From Burkholderia diffusa (GTDB taxonomy: Bacteria; Pseudomonadota; Gammaproteobacteria; Burkholderiales; Burkholderiaceae), in NCBI RefSeq assembly GCF_001718315.1, contig NZ_CP013364.1, positions 1 through 64,000 of the forward strand: a stretch of 64,000 nt of DNA, read 5' to 3'. Below, piece after piece: positions 1 through 8,938 of this stretch. Each line of letters opens with the position of its first letter. Position 1 is the first letter of the stretch. The position numbers were made by a program, and so were the translations under genes. Under the pieces are notes generated by a model, which was given only the letters and a program-made list of their open reading frames with translations, was not told the origin of the DNA and did not search any database.

Positions 1-1482
1 GTGCTGCTCGGCGCGATCATCGCGACGCTGACGTCGCGCATCACGTCGCTCGGGCTCGCCGACGTGCGTGGCGCACTTGGCGTCGGGTTCGACGAGGGCG
101 CGTGGATCAACACGGCGTTCACCGCATCGCAGATGTTCGTCGGCCCGCTCGCGATCGCGGCGGCCTTCGTGTTCGGCACGCGCCGTGTGCTGCTGGCCGG
201 CGCCTCGGTGTTTCTCGTCGTCGAAAGCGTGCTGCCGCTGTGCACGAACTTCGGCACGTTCATCGTGTTCCAGAGCCTCGCCGGCTTCGCGTCCGGCGTG
301 TTCGTGCCGTTGACCGTGGGCTTCGTCGTCCGCACGCTGCCGCCTCGGCTCATTCCGTTCGGCATCGCCGCGTATGCGATGAATCTCGAGATGTCGCTGA
401 ACCTGTCGGCGACGCTCGAAGGCTGGTACAGCGAACATCTGAGCTGGCGCTGGTTGTTCTGGCAGAACGCGCTGTTGACGGTGCCGTTCATCGTCTGCCT
501 GCTGCTGTCGCTGTCGAGCGAGCCGATCAAGCGTTTCGCGTCCGGCATCGACACGCGCGGCATGCTGCTCGGCGCCGGCGGCTTCACGTGCCTGTGCATC
601 GCGCTCGATCAGGGCGAACGGCTGTTCTGGTTCCAGTCGCCATTGATCGTCGCACTGCTGTGCATCGGTATCCTGACGGTTGCTGCATTCCTGATCCACG
701 AGCTCACGTCCCGGCGCGCCGGGCTCGATCTCGGCTATCTTGCGCGGCCCAACATCGCATGGCTGATCGTGCTCGTCGGCCTCGTACGCTTCACCGTGCT
801 CAACACGAGCTTCATCCCGTCGGTGTTTCTCGCGAGCACCTACGGGCTTCGTCCGCTGCAGATCGGCGATACGCTGCGCTGGATCGCGATTCCGCAATTG
901 CTGTTCGCGCCGTGCGTCGCATGGCTGTTGCAGCGTGTCGATCCGCGCAGGCTGATCGTGGCCGGCTTCCTGACGGTGGCCGTTGCGTTCGCGCTCGGCG
1001 CGCGTCTCACGTCCGCCTGGGCCGAACCGGACTTCATTCCGTCGCAACTGCTCCAGGCGCTGGGGCAGACGATGGCGCTCACGTCGGTCATCTTCTTCTT
1101 CGGCAAGCACGTGACGGCCGAGCATGCATTGACGTTCGGCGCCGTCGTGCAGACGACGCGCCTGCTGAGCGGGCAGCTCGGCACGACGTCGATCGCGGTG
1201 ATCCAGCGCATCATGGAAGCTACCCATTCGAATCTCGTCGGTCTGCATGTCACGCTGTCGGATCCGCAAACGCTCGACCGTCTGCGGGCCGGCGCGGCGT
1301 CGCTCGTGTCGCACGGCGCCACTTTCGCGACCGGCGACCAGGCGGCCTATGCGCTGCTCGACCGGGCGGTCCGCGTCCAGGCCACCACGCTCGCGCTGGC
1401 CGACAATTTCAGCGTCGCGATGGCGGTCGCGGTCGCGGGGGTGATGATCGGCATGCTGCTCAGGCCGGCGCGTGCGGCGTGA
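1..1482 (+). CDS. MFS transporter, DHA2 (drug:H+ antiporter) type, 5'-truncated by window
   Basis: A 493-residue polytopic membrane protein that is open at the first base of the window. The visible N-terminus already lies inside transmembrane segment 1: the loop GALGVGFDEGAWINTAF is the usual DHA2 segment just before helix 2. About 15-30 residues and the true start are therefore probably missing upstream. Hydrophobic segments recur through to a final helix near residues 470-485, consistent with a 14-TM exporter of the EmrB family. Substrate cannot be told. In such systems a membrane-fusion (EmrA/HlyD) gene often lies upstream, outside this window. It is convergent with the hydrolase gene that follows. 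Confidence 0.8.
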   Translation: MLLGAIIATLTSRITSLGLADVRGALGVGFDEGAWINTAFTASQMFVGPLAIAAAFVFGTRRVLLAGASVFLVVESVLPLCTNFGTFIVFQSLAGFASGVFVPLTVGFVVRTLPPRLIPFGIAAYAMNLEMSLNLSATLEGWYSEHLSWRWLFWQNALLTVPFIVCLLLSLSSEPIKRFASGIDTRGMLLGAGGFTCLCIALDQGERLFWFQSPLIVALLCIGILTVAAFLIHELTSRRAGLDLGYLARPNIAWLIVLVGLVRFTVLNTSFIPSVFLASTYGLRPLQIGDTLRWIAIPQLLFAPCVAWLLQRVDPRRLIVAGFLTVAVAFALGARLTSAWAEPDFIPSQLLQALGQTMALTSVIFFFGKHVTAEHALTFGAVVQTTRLLSGQLGTTSIAVIQRIMEATHSNLVGLHVTLSDPQTLDRLRAGAASLVSHGATFATGDQAAYALLDRAVRVQATTLALADNFSVAMAVAVAGVMIGMLLRPARAA

Positions 1483-1570
1483 GCACCCGGCGTCGTGCAG
1501 CGACGATCTTAGCGAGCGCGCGCGCTGCAACGGAATGGCGCGGGCCTGAAAAATCCTGAATTCTGCTAAA

Positions 1571-1600
1571 GGGCGCGCCGGCGCAATGGCCGGGCGCGCC
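1571..1600. terminator. GC-rich inverted repeat between convergent genes
   Basis: Two copies of GGGCGCGCC flank a short loop. Because GGCGCGCC is self-complementary, they can pair as a stem. The element sits in the 130-base gap between a plus-strand and a minus-strand gene end, so it may act as a bidirectional terminator. No good T-run follows it on the plus strand; the minus strand has CCCTTTA after it. Confidence 0.3.
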
Positions 1601-1612
1601 GTGCCGCGATGC

Positions 1613-2587
1613 TTACGCTTTCAGGAACGCGAGCAGTTCGGCATTGATCAGGTCGGCATTGACGACGCACATCCCGTGCGAGCCGCCGGGAATGATCTTC
1701 AACTGCGCGTGCTTCACGATCTTCGCGGACAACCGCGCGGAATCGTCGATCGGCACGATCTGGTCGTCGTCGCCGTGCAGGATCAGCGTCGGGACGTCGA
1801 TCTTCTTCAGGTCCTCGGTGTAGTCGACCTCGGAGAATTCCCTGACGCACAGATACTGGCCGTACACGCCGCCCATCATGCCCTGCGCCCAGAACGCGTC
1901 GATCGTGCCTTGCGACGCCTTCGCGTTCGGGCGATTGAAGCCGAAGAACGGCACGGCGAGATCCTTGTAGAACTGCGAACGGTTCTCGGCGACGTTCTTG
2001 CGGATGCCGTCGAATACGTCCATCGGCAGGCCGCCCGGATTGGACGCCGATTTCACCATCTGCGGCGGCACCGCGCCGATCAGAACGGCTTTCGACACGC
2101 GCTTCGTGCCGTGGCGGCCGATGTAGTGCGCGACTTCGCCGCCGCCGGTGGAATGGCCGACGAGCGTGGCTTCACGCAGGTCCAGCGCATTCATCAGCGC
2201 CGCGAGATCGTCCGCATACGTGTCCATGTCGTTGCCTTGCGACGGCTGGCTCGAGCGGCCGTGGCCGCGCCGGTCGTGCGCGATCACGCGAAAACCGTGC
2301 TGCACGAGGAACAGCATCTGCGCATCCCACGCATCGGCGCACAGCGGCCAGCCGTGCGAGAAGACGACCGGGCGGCCGCTGCCCCAGTCCTTGAAGTAAA
2401 TCTGCGTACCGTCTTTCGTGGTGATCGTGTTCATCGCATGGGCTCCTTGATGTGTGGAAGCGGCGTGTTTGGGCGCGGCGGCGGCAGCGGCGGCCGGCAG
2501 CGTGGCGGCTGCCACGGCGGTCGCGCCGGCCAGCAACATGTCTCGGCGACGCACCGAGGGAACGGCGTCGATGTCTGCGGGACGCAT
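1613..2587 (-). CDS. Alpha/beta hydrolase (non-heme chloroperoxidase/arylesterase type) with Tat-like signal
   Basis: A 324-residue form starts at ATG 2587, preceded by AAGGAG at good spacing. Its first ~50 residues hold a twin-arginine-like segment (RRRDMLLAGA, residues 13-22) and an alanine-rich hydrophobic stretch, so it is probably exported folded. A second start at 2434 also has AAGGAG eight bases upstream and gives a 273-residue protein, the normal length of this hydrolase family. In the short-form numbering the triad is Ser95 (GHSTGGGE), Asp~224 (HGDDDQIVP) and His253 (GGSHGM); the oxyanion segment is HGWP. Family members hydrolyse esters and can perhydrolyse acids to peracids. Two paralogues occur in this window (3467 and 55484). 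Substrate unknown. Confidence 0.85.
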   Translation of the reverse strand: MRPADIDAVPSVRRRDMLLAGATAVAAATLPAAAAAAAPKHAASTHQGAHAMNTITTKDGTQIYFKDWGSGRPVVFSHGWPLCADAWDAQMLFLVQHGFRVIAHDRRGHGRSSQPSQGNDMDTYADDLAALMNALDLREATLVGHSTGGGEVAHYIGRHGTKRVSKAVLIGAVPPQMVKSASNPGGLPMDVFDGIRKNVAENRSQFYKDLAVPFFGFNRPNAKASQGTIDAFWAQGMMGGVYGQYLCVREFSEVDYTEDLKKIDVPTLILHGDDDQIVPIDDSARLSAKIVKHAQLKIIPGGSHGMCVVNADLINAELLAFLKA

Positions 2588-2996
2588 GGGAACTCCTTGA
2601 ACGTGCGGTGGAACGGTGCCGCGGCTGGTTGGTTGGATTCGGATCTGCCCGCATGCGGCAATCGCGCCGGCAGCCGGCATGCGTTCACGTTCGCGAGCGC
2701 GCAACGGAGCGAACGAATGCGGGAAGGAGCCTATCGTGCGGCCGCACGGTCTGTACTGAAATCGCGCTGAATTGTCATGAACGGGGCGGCGGCGCGTGTC
2801 ACGCGACGCCATGAACGCGCCGGTCAGAAGAATTAAGCCCGTCATCAAGACTCTTTAGCGCCGGCCCGCTATCGTCAACGTCAGGTCATCGCGCCGCCGG
2901 TTCGTGCCGGTTCGCGGCGGCGAATGACGATCGACGATCGCGATGCGCCCGGGTGCGATACGACCGGCCTGTCGCCACTTGCCTGGATACGCCGCC

Positions 2997-3422
2997 ATGA
3001 ATGCCTTCAATCGCTGGGAACACGTGATGACGCTGCTCGACCCGTCGCCCGCGGCGGCGCATGGTGCGTTGTCGTGGCATCGCGACCACGACGCCGCCCG
3101 CCGTCGTCATCGCGACGACGCACCGCCCGCCTCGAGCGGCGATGCGCGCCGCCGATGCGCGATCGTCGCAGTCGAGAGGCAGACCGATTCGTCGGTGTTG
3201 ATTTCGTGGAGCGACCCGACACGCTGCCGCTACGACGAGCAGCGCTGGATCAGCGCCAAGTCGCGCGCCCTCGGACGCTGCGCGCTGACCGGCACGACGG
3301 TTCGCCCCGGCGACGCGATCTACAAGCCGCAATGGCGCGGCGCCAAGCGTCCCGCGAACTATCGGGAAGTGATCCTCGCGTCCGAGCTGGATCGGTTCAT
3401 CGTCAGGCTGTCCCATTCATGA
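2997..3422 (+). CDS. DUF3331-family hypothetical protein
   Basis: About 141 residues from ATG 2997; an in-frame ATG at 2943 is also possible, and neither has a convincing ribosome-binding site. The N-terminal third is low-complexity and Arg/Ala-rich. The C-terminal part (from about SWSDPTRCRYDEQRW through PANYREVILASEL) resembles DUF3331, a small Burkholderia-type family of unknown function, as far as memory allows. It contains C-x(n)-C elements (RCRYDEQ, GRCALTG) that could bind metal. It ends 44 bases before the next hydrolase, so the two may be cotranscribed. Confidence 0.6.
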   Translation: MNAFNRWEHVMTLLDPSPAAAHGALSWHRDHDAARRRHRDDAPPASSGDARRRCAIVAVERQTDSSVLISWSDPTRCRYDEQRWISAKSRALGRCALTGTTVRPGDAIYKPQWRGAKRPANYREVILASELDRFIVRLSHS

Positions 3423-3466
3423 CCGCGGCCGGCGGCCGCTATCCTTTCACACCCGGGGGAATCCGC

Positions 3467-4288
3467 ATGAGTACGTTCACGACACGCGACGGCGTTTCGA
3501 TTCACTACAAGGACTGGGGCGCGGGGCGCCCTGTCGTGTTCATCCACGGCTGGCCGCTGAATGCGGACATGTGGGACGTCCAGATGCATCATCTCGCGTC
3601 GAACGGCTTTCGCGCGATCGCATACGACCGGCGCGGCTTCGGCCGGTCCGGCCAGCCGTGGACGGGATACGACTACGACACGCTGTCGGACGATCTCGCG
3701 ACGCTGATCGAGACGCTCGGGCTGCGCGACGTGACGCTCGTCGGCTTTTCGATGGGTGGCGGTGAGGTCGCCCGCTACATCGGCCGGCACGGTACGCGCC
3801 ACATCGCGAAGACCGTTCTGATCGGCTCGGTCACACCGCTGGTCGCGCGACGCGATGATCATCCGGACGGCATCGACGTCGCCGTGTTCGACGGCATTCG
3901 CGCGGGGATCGTGGCGGATCGGGCGGCATTCTTCGAGAACTTCTGGCCGCTGTTCACCGGTTCGAACCGGCCAGCTTCCACGATCTCGCGCGCCGCGCTC
4001 GACTGGACGTCCTTCATGGCGCTGCAGGCCGGGTTGAAGGGAACGCTCGATTGCGTCGGCGCATTCTCCGAAACCGACTTCAGGGCGGATCTCGACCGTT
4101 TCGACGTCCCGACGCTCGTGATTCACGGCGACGACGACCAGACGGCGCCGCTGTCGCTGACCGGGGCCGCGACCGCGCGGCGCGTGCCGCACGCGACGCT
4201 GAGCGTCTACGAGGGCGGCCCGCACGCGCTGTATCTGACGCACGGGCAACGGCTGAACGACGAACTGCTGGCGTTCGTCCGCGCGTGA
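3467..4288 (+). CDS. Alpha/beta hydrolase (non-heme chloroperoxidase/arylesterase type), second copy
   Basis: 273 residues from ATG 3467, preceded by GGGGGA. It is colinear with the hydrolase at 1613-2587 without the export signal. The nucleophile elbow is GFSMGGGE (Ser95), the acid lies in HGDDDQTAP (Asp~224) and the base in GGPHALYLTH (His~253). The middle cap region differs from the paralogue (TGSNRPASTISRA), so a different substrate is likely. It is expected to be a cytosolic serine hydrolase or cofactor-free perhydrolase/haloperoxidase. It ends convergently with the HD-domain gene. Confidence 0.85.
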   Translation: MSTFTTRDGVSIHYKDWGAGRPVVFIHGWPLNADMWDVQMHHLASNGFRAIAYDRRGFGRSGQPWTGYDYDTLSDDLATLIETLGLRDVTLVGFSMGGGEVARYIGRHGTRHIAKTVLIGSVTPLVARRDDHPDGIDVAVFDGIRAGIVADRAAFFENFWPLFTGSNRPASTISRAALDWTSFMALQAGLKGTLDCVGAFSETDFRADLDRFDVPTLVIHGDDDQTAPLSLTGAATARRVPHATLSVYEGGPHALYLTHGQRLNDELLAFVRA

Positions 4289-4337
4289 CGCGACGGCGGA
4301 GCGACGCCGCCAGGCGGGCAGGGCCGGCCGATCGTGC

Positions 4338-4979
4338 CTACTCCGCCCATTTCGATCCGAGCACCAGGCCGCAGAAATTCGTCCGACGATAGTCCGGGTC
4401 GCAACGTTCGAGCACGTCGGCACAGACGTTGCCGAACGCGGTCTCGGGGCGATGCGCGGTGCCCGCGGCCAGTGCCTCGAGGAACAGTTCCTTGAAACAC
4501 GGGCCGCGCGGCCACGCATTCACGATCTCGTCGCGTTCGGCGCGGTTCACCTCGTCGAAATGAAGCGCGAAGAGATCCGTCTCGACGCCCGCGCCGAGCA
4601 ATGCGGTCAGCGGTGACACGTAGGGATGAATGCCGAAGGTTGTATGCAGCGCGATCGCGCGCCATACCTCGGCTGCGTCTTCCGTGCCAACGCCGTATCC
4701 GCAGAGGAATGCGTGCGCGACGTTCGCGCTGTCGATTTCGTAGCGCCGGTGCGAGCGGCGGTGGCCTTCGGTCAGTCCGATGTCGTGGAACAGAACCGCG
4801 ACGTACAGGAGCTCGGCATCGAAGACGATGCCGCGACGCGTGCCGATGACCGATGCAAAGGCGAACACGCGCATCGCATGGTGGAACAGGAGTTCGGGCG
4901 CGCTGGCCCGCACGGTCGCGGCGGCCTCGCGCGCGATCGGGCTGTCGGGAATCGGGATGCCGGCGATACGGTGGCGCAT
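4338..4979 (-). CDS. HD-domain protein (cyanamide-hydratase-like HD family)
   Basis: 213 residues with AGGAGG before ATG 4979. A metal-binding HD signature is visible: His33/34 (LFHHAMRVF), His-Asp at 65-66 (AVLFHDIGLTEGH), a following His in the ARR/RSHRR segment and a later His in AIALHTTFG. The family contains cyanamide hydratases and uncharacterised metal-dependent hydrolases of about 200-230 residues; which one applies here is not decided by the motifs. It is divergent from the STAND regulator at 5481 across a 500-base AT-rich gap. Confidence 0.7.
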   Translation of the reverse strand: MRHRIAGIPIPDSPIAREAAATVRASAPELLFHHAMRVFAFASVIGTRRGIVFDAELLYVAVLFHDIGLTEGHRRSHRRYEIDSANVAHAFLCGYGVGTEDAAEVWRAIALHTTFGIHPYVSPLTALLGAGVETDLFALHFDEVNRAERDEIVNAWPRGPCFKELFLEALAAGTAHRPETAFGNVCADVLERCDPDYRRTNFCGLVLGSKWAE

Positions 4980-5480
4980 GGTCGTCCTCCTCGCGGCGCG
5001 ACGGCGGTTGCTCGGTGCCCATCGTCTCGCGCCGCGCCGCTGAATGTCTTGAGCGCGGCCTGAATCGTTCTGAACGGAAAAATCGACCGTCCGGCGGGTC
5101 GGAAATCGGTTCCGCCGAAATCCCGCGAGTCATCTTTTCCGGAACATTAACGCAATTCATTCAATTCGCCCCCGCAAACGACAGGGTTGCCAAAGCGAAT
5201 TCGGAATGGGCGAGGTTTTTATCGCACAAAAATGATTCATCGATGAATCACTGTTTCGCGCATTGATGGCGAGTCCGGATGCGGCCACGCATGGCGCTGA
5301 GCCGGGATGAAAATGCATGCTCGCCCGCGTCGGCCGTCCGTGGTTTTCATCGATTCAAAAAATTTGTCCATTGAGTTCTGATAATTTGAATCATTGTGCG
5401 AGCTGAATGCCGTAGCATTGCCATGGCTGCGGTGTCATTTCTGACAGGGCATCGCCGAATGGAAACGATTAGAAATTCAC
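4980..5480. promoter_or_regulatory. AT-rich divergent control region with GATTCA palindromes
   Basis: This 501-base gap has no gene and is much richer in A+T than its surroundings. It holds a perfect 18-base palindrome, TGATTCATCGATGAATCA, at 5233-5250. It also holds an inverted pair GATTCAAA (5352-5359) and TTTGAATC (5385-5392) close to the start of the regulator gene at 5481. All four arms share the half-site GATTCA/TGAATC, which suggests a dimeric DNA-binding protein acting on one or both flanking genes. The owner of the sites is unknown; autoregulation by the 5481 product is one option. Confidence 0.45.
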
Positions 5481-7274
5481 ATGATCCGGATTGGAACGCT
5501 TCACGTCTTTCTCGATAGACGTGAAATTCGCTCGAACGGCAAACTGCTGAGAATCGGCAGTCGCGCATTCGAAATTCTCGAACTCCTGATTCGGGCGAAC
5601 GGCGCATTGGTATCGAAGGACGAGATCATGCAGCGCGTGTGGCCGCGCACGATCGTGGAGGAAAACAACCTGCAGGTGCATATCGCCGCGTTGCGCAAGG
5701 CGCTGGCCAACGACCGGAACCTGATCGTCACGGTGCCGGGGCGCGGCTACCGGCTGGTCGGCGGGCAGGGCGAGCGCGTTGCGCCGGTGCGTCGCGCGAC
5801 GTCGCGCCTGGCGCTTGCCCCGACGGAACTCATCGGCCGCGAACAGACGGTCGCCGAAGTCCTGGCCGCGCTCGATGCCGCACGTGTCGTGACGCTGGTC
5901 GGCGCGGGCGGTATCGGCAAGACGCGGGTTGCGCTCGAAGCGGCCGCGCGTGCCGAAGCGAGCTTTCCGGATGGCGCCGCGTTCGTGTCGCTTGCCACGG
6001 TCGCATGTCCGCAATTCGTGCCTGCCGCGCTGGCTGGCGCGTTCGAGCTCGTTCAGCCGGCAGGATCGCTGACGCTCGACGCGGTGCTCGCCAGCGTCGC
6101 ACATCGGCGGATGTTGCTGGTGCTCGACAATTGCGAACATTTGCTCGATGCGGCGGCGCAGATCGCGACCGCACTGACCGACGCGGATGCCGGCCTGCGC
6201 GTGCTCGCGACGAGCCGCGAGGCGTTGCGCATCCAGGGTGAGCGACTGTGTCCGGTTCTACCGCTCGACGTGCCCGGCGAGGGCGCGGACGAACAAGAGA
6301 TCGTAGGCGCGAGCGCGGTGCAGCTGTTCTCGGCGCGCGCCCGCGCCGCCGATCCGCGCTTTCCGCTCGATGAACGCAGCCTGTCGCTGATGGCGTCGGT
6401 CTGCCGGCGTCTCGACGGCCTGCCGCTCGCGATCGAACTGGCCGCGGCCCGTGCGGCCGTACTCGGCATCGATGTGCTCGCCGGGCATCTCGACGACCAT
6501 TTCCGGTTGCTGACCGGCGGTTTTCGCACGGCGTTGCCGCGTCATCAGACGCTGCAGGCGATGTATGACTGGAGCTATCGCCTGCTCGGCGACGCGGAAC
6601 GTCTGTTGTTGCGCTGGCTCGGCGTGTTCCGGGACGGCTTCTCGATCGACGCGGTGCGGGAGGTCGTCGGCACGAAGGGGCTGGCCGGCGCGGACCTGCT
6701 CGACACGATTGCCGGCCTCGTGTCGAAATCGCTGCTGAGCCTGGAGAGCACGAACGGCGCGCCGCGCTATCGGCTGCTGACCACGACGCGCGCGTATGCG
6801 CTGCAGCAGCTCGAGAACAACGGCGAATGCGCGGCGGCGGCGCGCGCGCATGCGAATTACTTCCATACGCTGTTCAGGCTGGCGCCCGGCGACGACGGCG
6901 GGCAGCTCGCCGAATCGCGGCTGGACGTGATCCGGCGCGAGCTCGGCAATCTGCGCGCGGCGCTTGACTGGGCGTTTTCGCCGAACGGCGACGTGCAGGT
7001 CGGCATCGCGCTGGCGGCGGTCGCGGTTCCGTGCCTGTTCGACTTGGCGCTCGTGGACGAATGTCGCGAACGTGCGCGCGCGGCGCTCGACGCGATGCAC
7101 GACCTCGACGACACGCCGGAGCGCGCCGACGCACGCGTGCGGCTGCTGGCCGCGTATGCGGCCGCGCTCGCCCATACGTCGGGACCGACGCAGGTCGCGC
7201 ACGACGCATGGTCGGCAGTGCATGCGCTCGGGTTCGACGCGGGCGAGGGCGAGCTGTCGCCGCGCGAATCCTAG
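5481..7274 (+). CDS. Winged-helix STAND ATPase transcriptional regulator
   Basis: 597 residues. Residues 1-95 form an OmpR/PhoB-type winged helix (MQRVWPRTIVEENNLQVHIAALRKAL, then VTVPGRGYRLVG). They are followed by a STAND/AAA-like NTPase with Walker A GAGGIGKT (141-148), Walker B MLLVLDN (about 211-217) and an ATSREALRI sensor motif. A helical region with FxxDGFSIDAV and the NLRAALDWAF element follows. Such proteins act as ligand-responsive regulators, often with long TPR-like C-termini (around 900 residues in many relatives as I recall). This one stops about 300 residues earlier, so the sensor part may be reduced. No partner operon is evident. Confidence 0.75.
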   Translation: MIRIGTLHVFLDRREIRSNGKLLRIGSRAFEILELLIRANGALVSKDEIMQRVWPRTIVEENNLQVHIAALRKALANDRNLIVTVPGRGYRLVGGQGERVAPVRRATSRLALAPTELIGREQTVAEVLAALDAARVVTLVGAGGIGKTRVALEAAARAEASFPDGAAFVSLATVACPQFVPAALAGAFELVQPAGSLTLDAVLASVAHRRMLLVLDNCEHLLDAAAQIATALTDADAGLRVLATSREALRIQGERLCPVLPLDVPGEGADEQEIVGASAVQLFSARARAADPRFPLDERSLSLMASVCRRLDGLPLAIELAAARAAVLGIDVLAGHLDDHFRLLTGGFRTALPRHQTLQAMYDWSYRLLGDAERLLLRWLGVFRDGFSIDAVREVVGTKGLAGADLLDTIAGLVSKSLLSLESTNGAPRYRLLTTTRAYALQQLENNGECAAAARAHANYFHTLFRLAPGDDGGQLAESRLDVIRRELGNLRAALDWAFSPNGDVQVGIALAAVAVPCLFDLALVDECRERARAALDAMHDLDDTPERADARVRLLAAYAAALAHTSGPTQVAHDAWSAVHALGFDAGEGELSPRES

Positions 7275-7446
7275 TGCCGCGCGCCGACGGCGCATTCAGA
7301 ACGTTTCAGACCGAACACAGGACCTGTCGGGCCGGCGCGTCTACATTGCATGCGCGGGGACTGTCCGCTCATCGCTGTCGCGACGCCACTGAATGCCGGC
7401 GCAGGGTCCCCGCCCGTCGCGAAGCGCGCTTTCAGCCCATTCCAGC

Positions 7447-8910
7447 ATGCCGAACCTGTCAGCCACGGTCGCTTACGGTGCGCCGATCGTTCTTGCCGAC
7501 CTCGTCGCGTGGCGGCTGCTCGGCCATGGCCGTTCGACGACGAAGGCGGTCTGGCGCTGCGCGTCGTTCGCCGCGTTGACCTATGCGTTGTTCTCGACCG
7601 GCGTGAGCCCGCTCGCGGTGCCGCCGTCGCCCGACCGGTTCGACCGGCTCGCGATCCAGGCGATCGCCGTCGCGTGGTGGCTGCAGGGCGCGCTGGTGTT
7701 CAGTCTGATGCTCGATCATCTGCTGCTGCCGCGTGCGTGGCGCAACCAGCGGCTGTTTCACGACATCGCCGCGGGCGCGGTGTTCGGCGCGGCGGCCGTC
7801 GCGGCGCTCGGCTACGTCCTCGGGTTGCCGCTGAGCGGGGTGGTCGCGACGTCGGGCGCCGTGGCGGTCATCCTTGGTCTCGCGCTTCAGAACACGCTGA
7901 ACGACGTGTTCTCGGGCCTTGTCCTGAATACTACGCAGCCGTTTCGCTTGGGCGACACGGTGTCGATCGGCGAGCTCGAAGGCCGCATCGTCGAAAGCAA
8001 CTGGCGCGCGACCAAGATGATCAACGGGCTCGGCAACCTGGTCGTCGTGCCGAACAGCGCGGCGGCCAAGGCGACGATCGTCAACCTGAGCGAACCTGCG
8101 AGCGTGCACGGCGTGACGCTGACGATCGAGATCGATCCCGGCGTGCGGCCCGCCGTGGTCGTCGATGCGCTCGACCGCGCCGCCGCCAGTTCGCTCGACG
8201 TGCTCGCGAACCCCGCGCCGATTTCGGTCGTCAAGGCGGTCAGGACCAACTCGATCGAATACGAGCTGGTTTGTTACGTCGACACGCTGCAGAAGAAGAT
8301 CGAAGTCCGCAACCGGCTCTACGATCTGGCCCATCGGCACCTGGCCGCCGCGGACGTCGCGTTGCGCCCGCTCGCCGGGGCCATCGCGGAGCACCGTCCC
8401 GTTTCGCGAGGGCAGCGCCTGTTGCGCGCTGTCGACCTCTTCAGGCAGCTCGATGACGCCGATCTGGCGGTGCTGGCCGACGCGCTGGCGTCACGCGTGT
8501 TCCACAAGGGCGAGGTGATCTACGCGTCGAATGCCGACGGGCGGCTGCTGACCATCGTCGGCAGCGGCATCGCGTCGGTGTTCGTGCCGGGCGCGGCCGG
8601 CGACATGGAAGTCAGGCGCATGGCGCCCGGCGACGCGATCGGCCAGTCCGTCGTGCTCGCCGGCACGCAGCTTCATGCGAGTGTCTATGCGGTGACCGCC
8701 GTGACGGCCTATCAATTGAGCAGCCGCGACCTGTCGCCGCTGCTCGCCAGGAAACCCGAGCTGGGGCGGCTGATGTGCGAATCGCTGACCGAGCACATCG
8801 CGACCGAGGAGAGGATGATGGTCCCGCCCGCCGCGAAGGCGCATGCGTCATTCAACCTGATCGAGTGGCTCGAGAGGGAGATGAAGCGCCTGCACGATTC
8901 TTTCGGTTGA
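7447..8910 (+). CDS. MscS-family channel with C-terminal cyclic-nucleotide-binding domain
   Basis: 487 residues from ATG 7447; an in-frame ATG at 7393 would add 18 residues of non-membrane character. The N-terminal ~150 residues hold four or so hydrophobic helices. A TM3-like pore helix rich in Gly/Ala follows (ATSGAVAVILGLALQNT), then the MscS beta domain (QPFRLGDTVSIGELEGRIVE; NLVVVPNS). Residues ~330-450 form a CNMP/CRP-type beta-barrel with FHKGEVIYASNADGRLLTIVGSG and an MAPGDAIGQSVVLAGT phosphate-binding-cassette-like stretch. This is the bacterial cyclic-nucleotide-gated (bCNG) architecture: an inner-membrane channel with possible nucleotide gating. It ends convergently with the LysR gene. 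Confidence 0.85.
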   Translation: MPNLSATVAYGAPIVLADLVAWRLLGHGRSTTKAVWRCASFAALTYALFSTGVSPLAVPPSPDRFDRLAIQAIAVAWWLQGALVFSLMLDHLLLPRAWRNQRLFHDIAAGAVFGAAAVAALGYVLGLPLSGVVATSGAVAVILGLALQNTLNDVFSGLVLNTTQPFRLGDTVSIGELEGRIVESNWRATKMINGLGNLVVVPNSAAAKATIVNLSEPASVHGVTLTIEIDPGVRPAVVVDALDRAAASSLDVLANPAPISVVKAVRTNSIEYELVCYVDTLQKKIEVRNRLYDLAHRHLAAADVALRPLAGAIAEHRPVSRGQRLLRAVDLFRQLDDADLAVLADALASRVFHKGEVIYASNADGRLLTIVGSGIASVFVPGAAGDMEVRRMAPGDAIGQSVVLAGTQLHASVYAVTAVTAYQLSSRDLSPLLARKPELGRLMCESLTEHIATEERMMVPPAAKAHASFNLIEWLEREMKRLHDSFG

Positions 8911-8938
8911 CGCGGCGCGCCGGTGTGGAACCGTGGCG

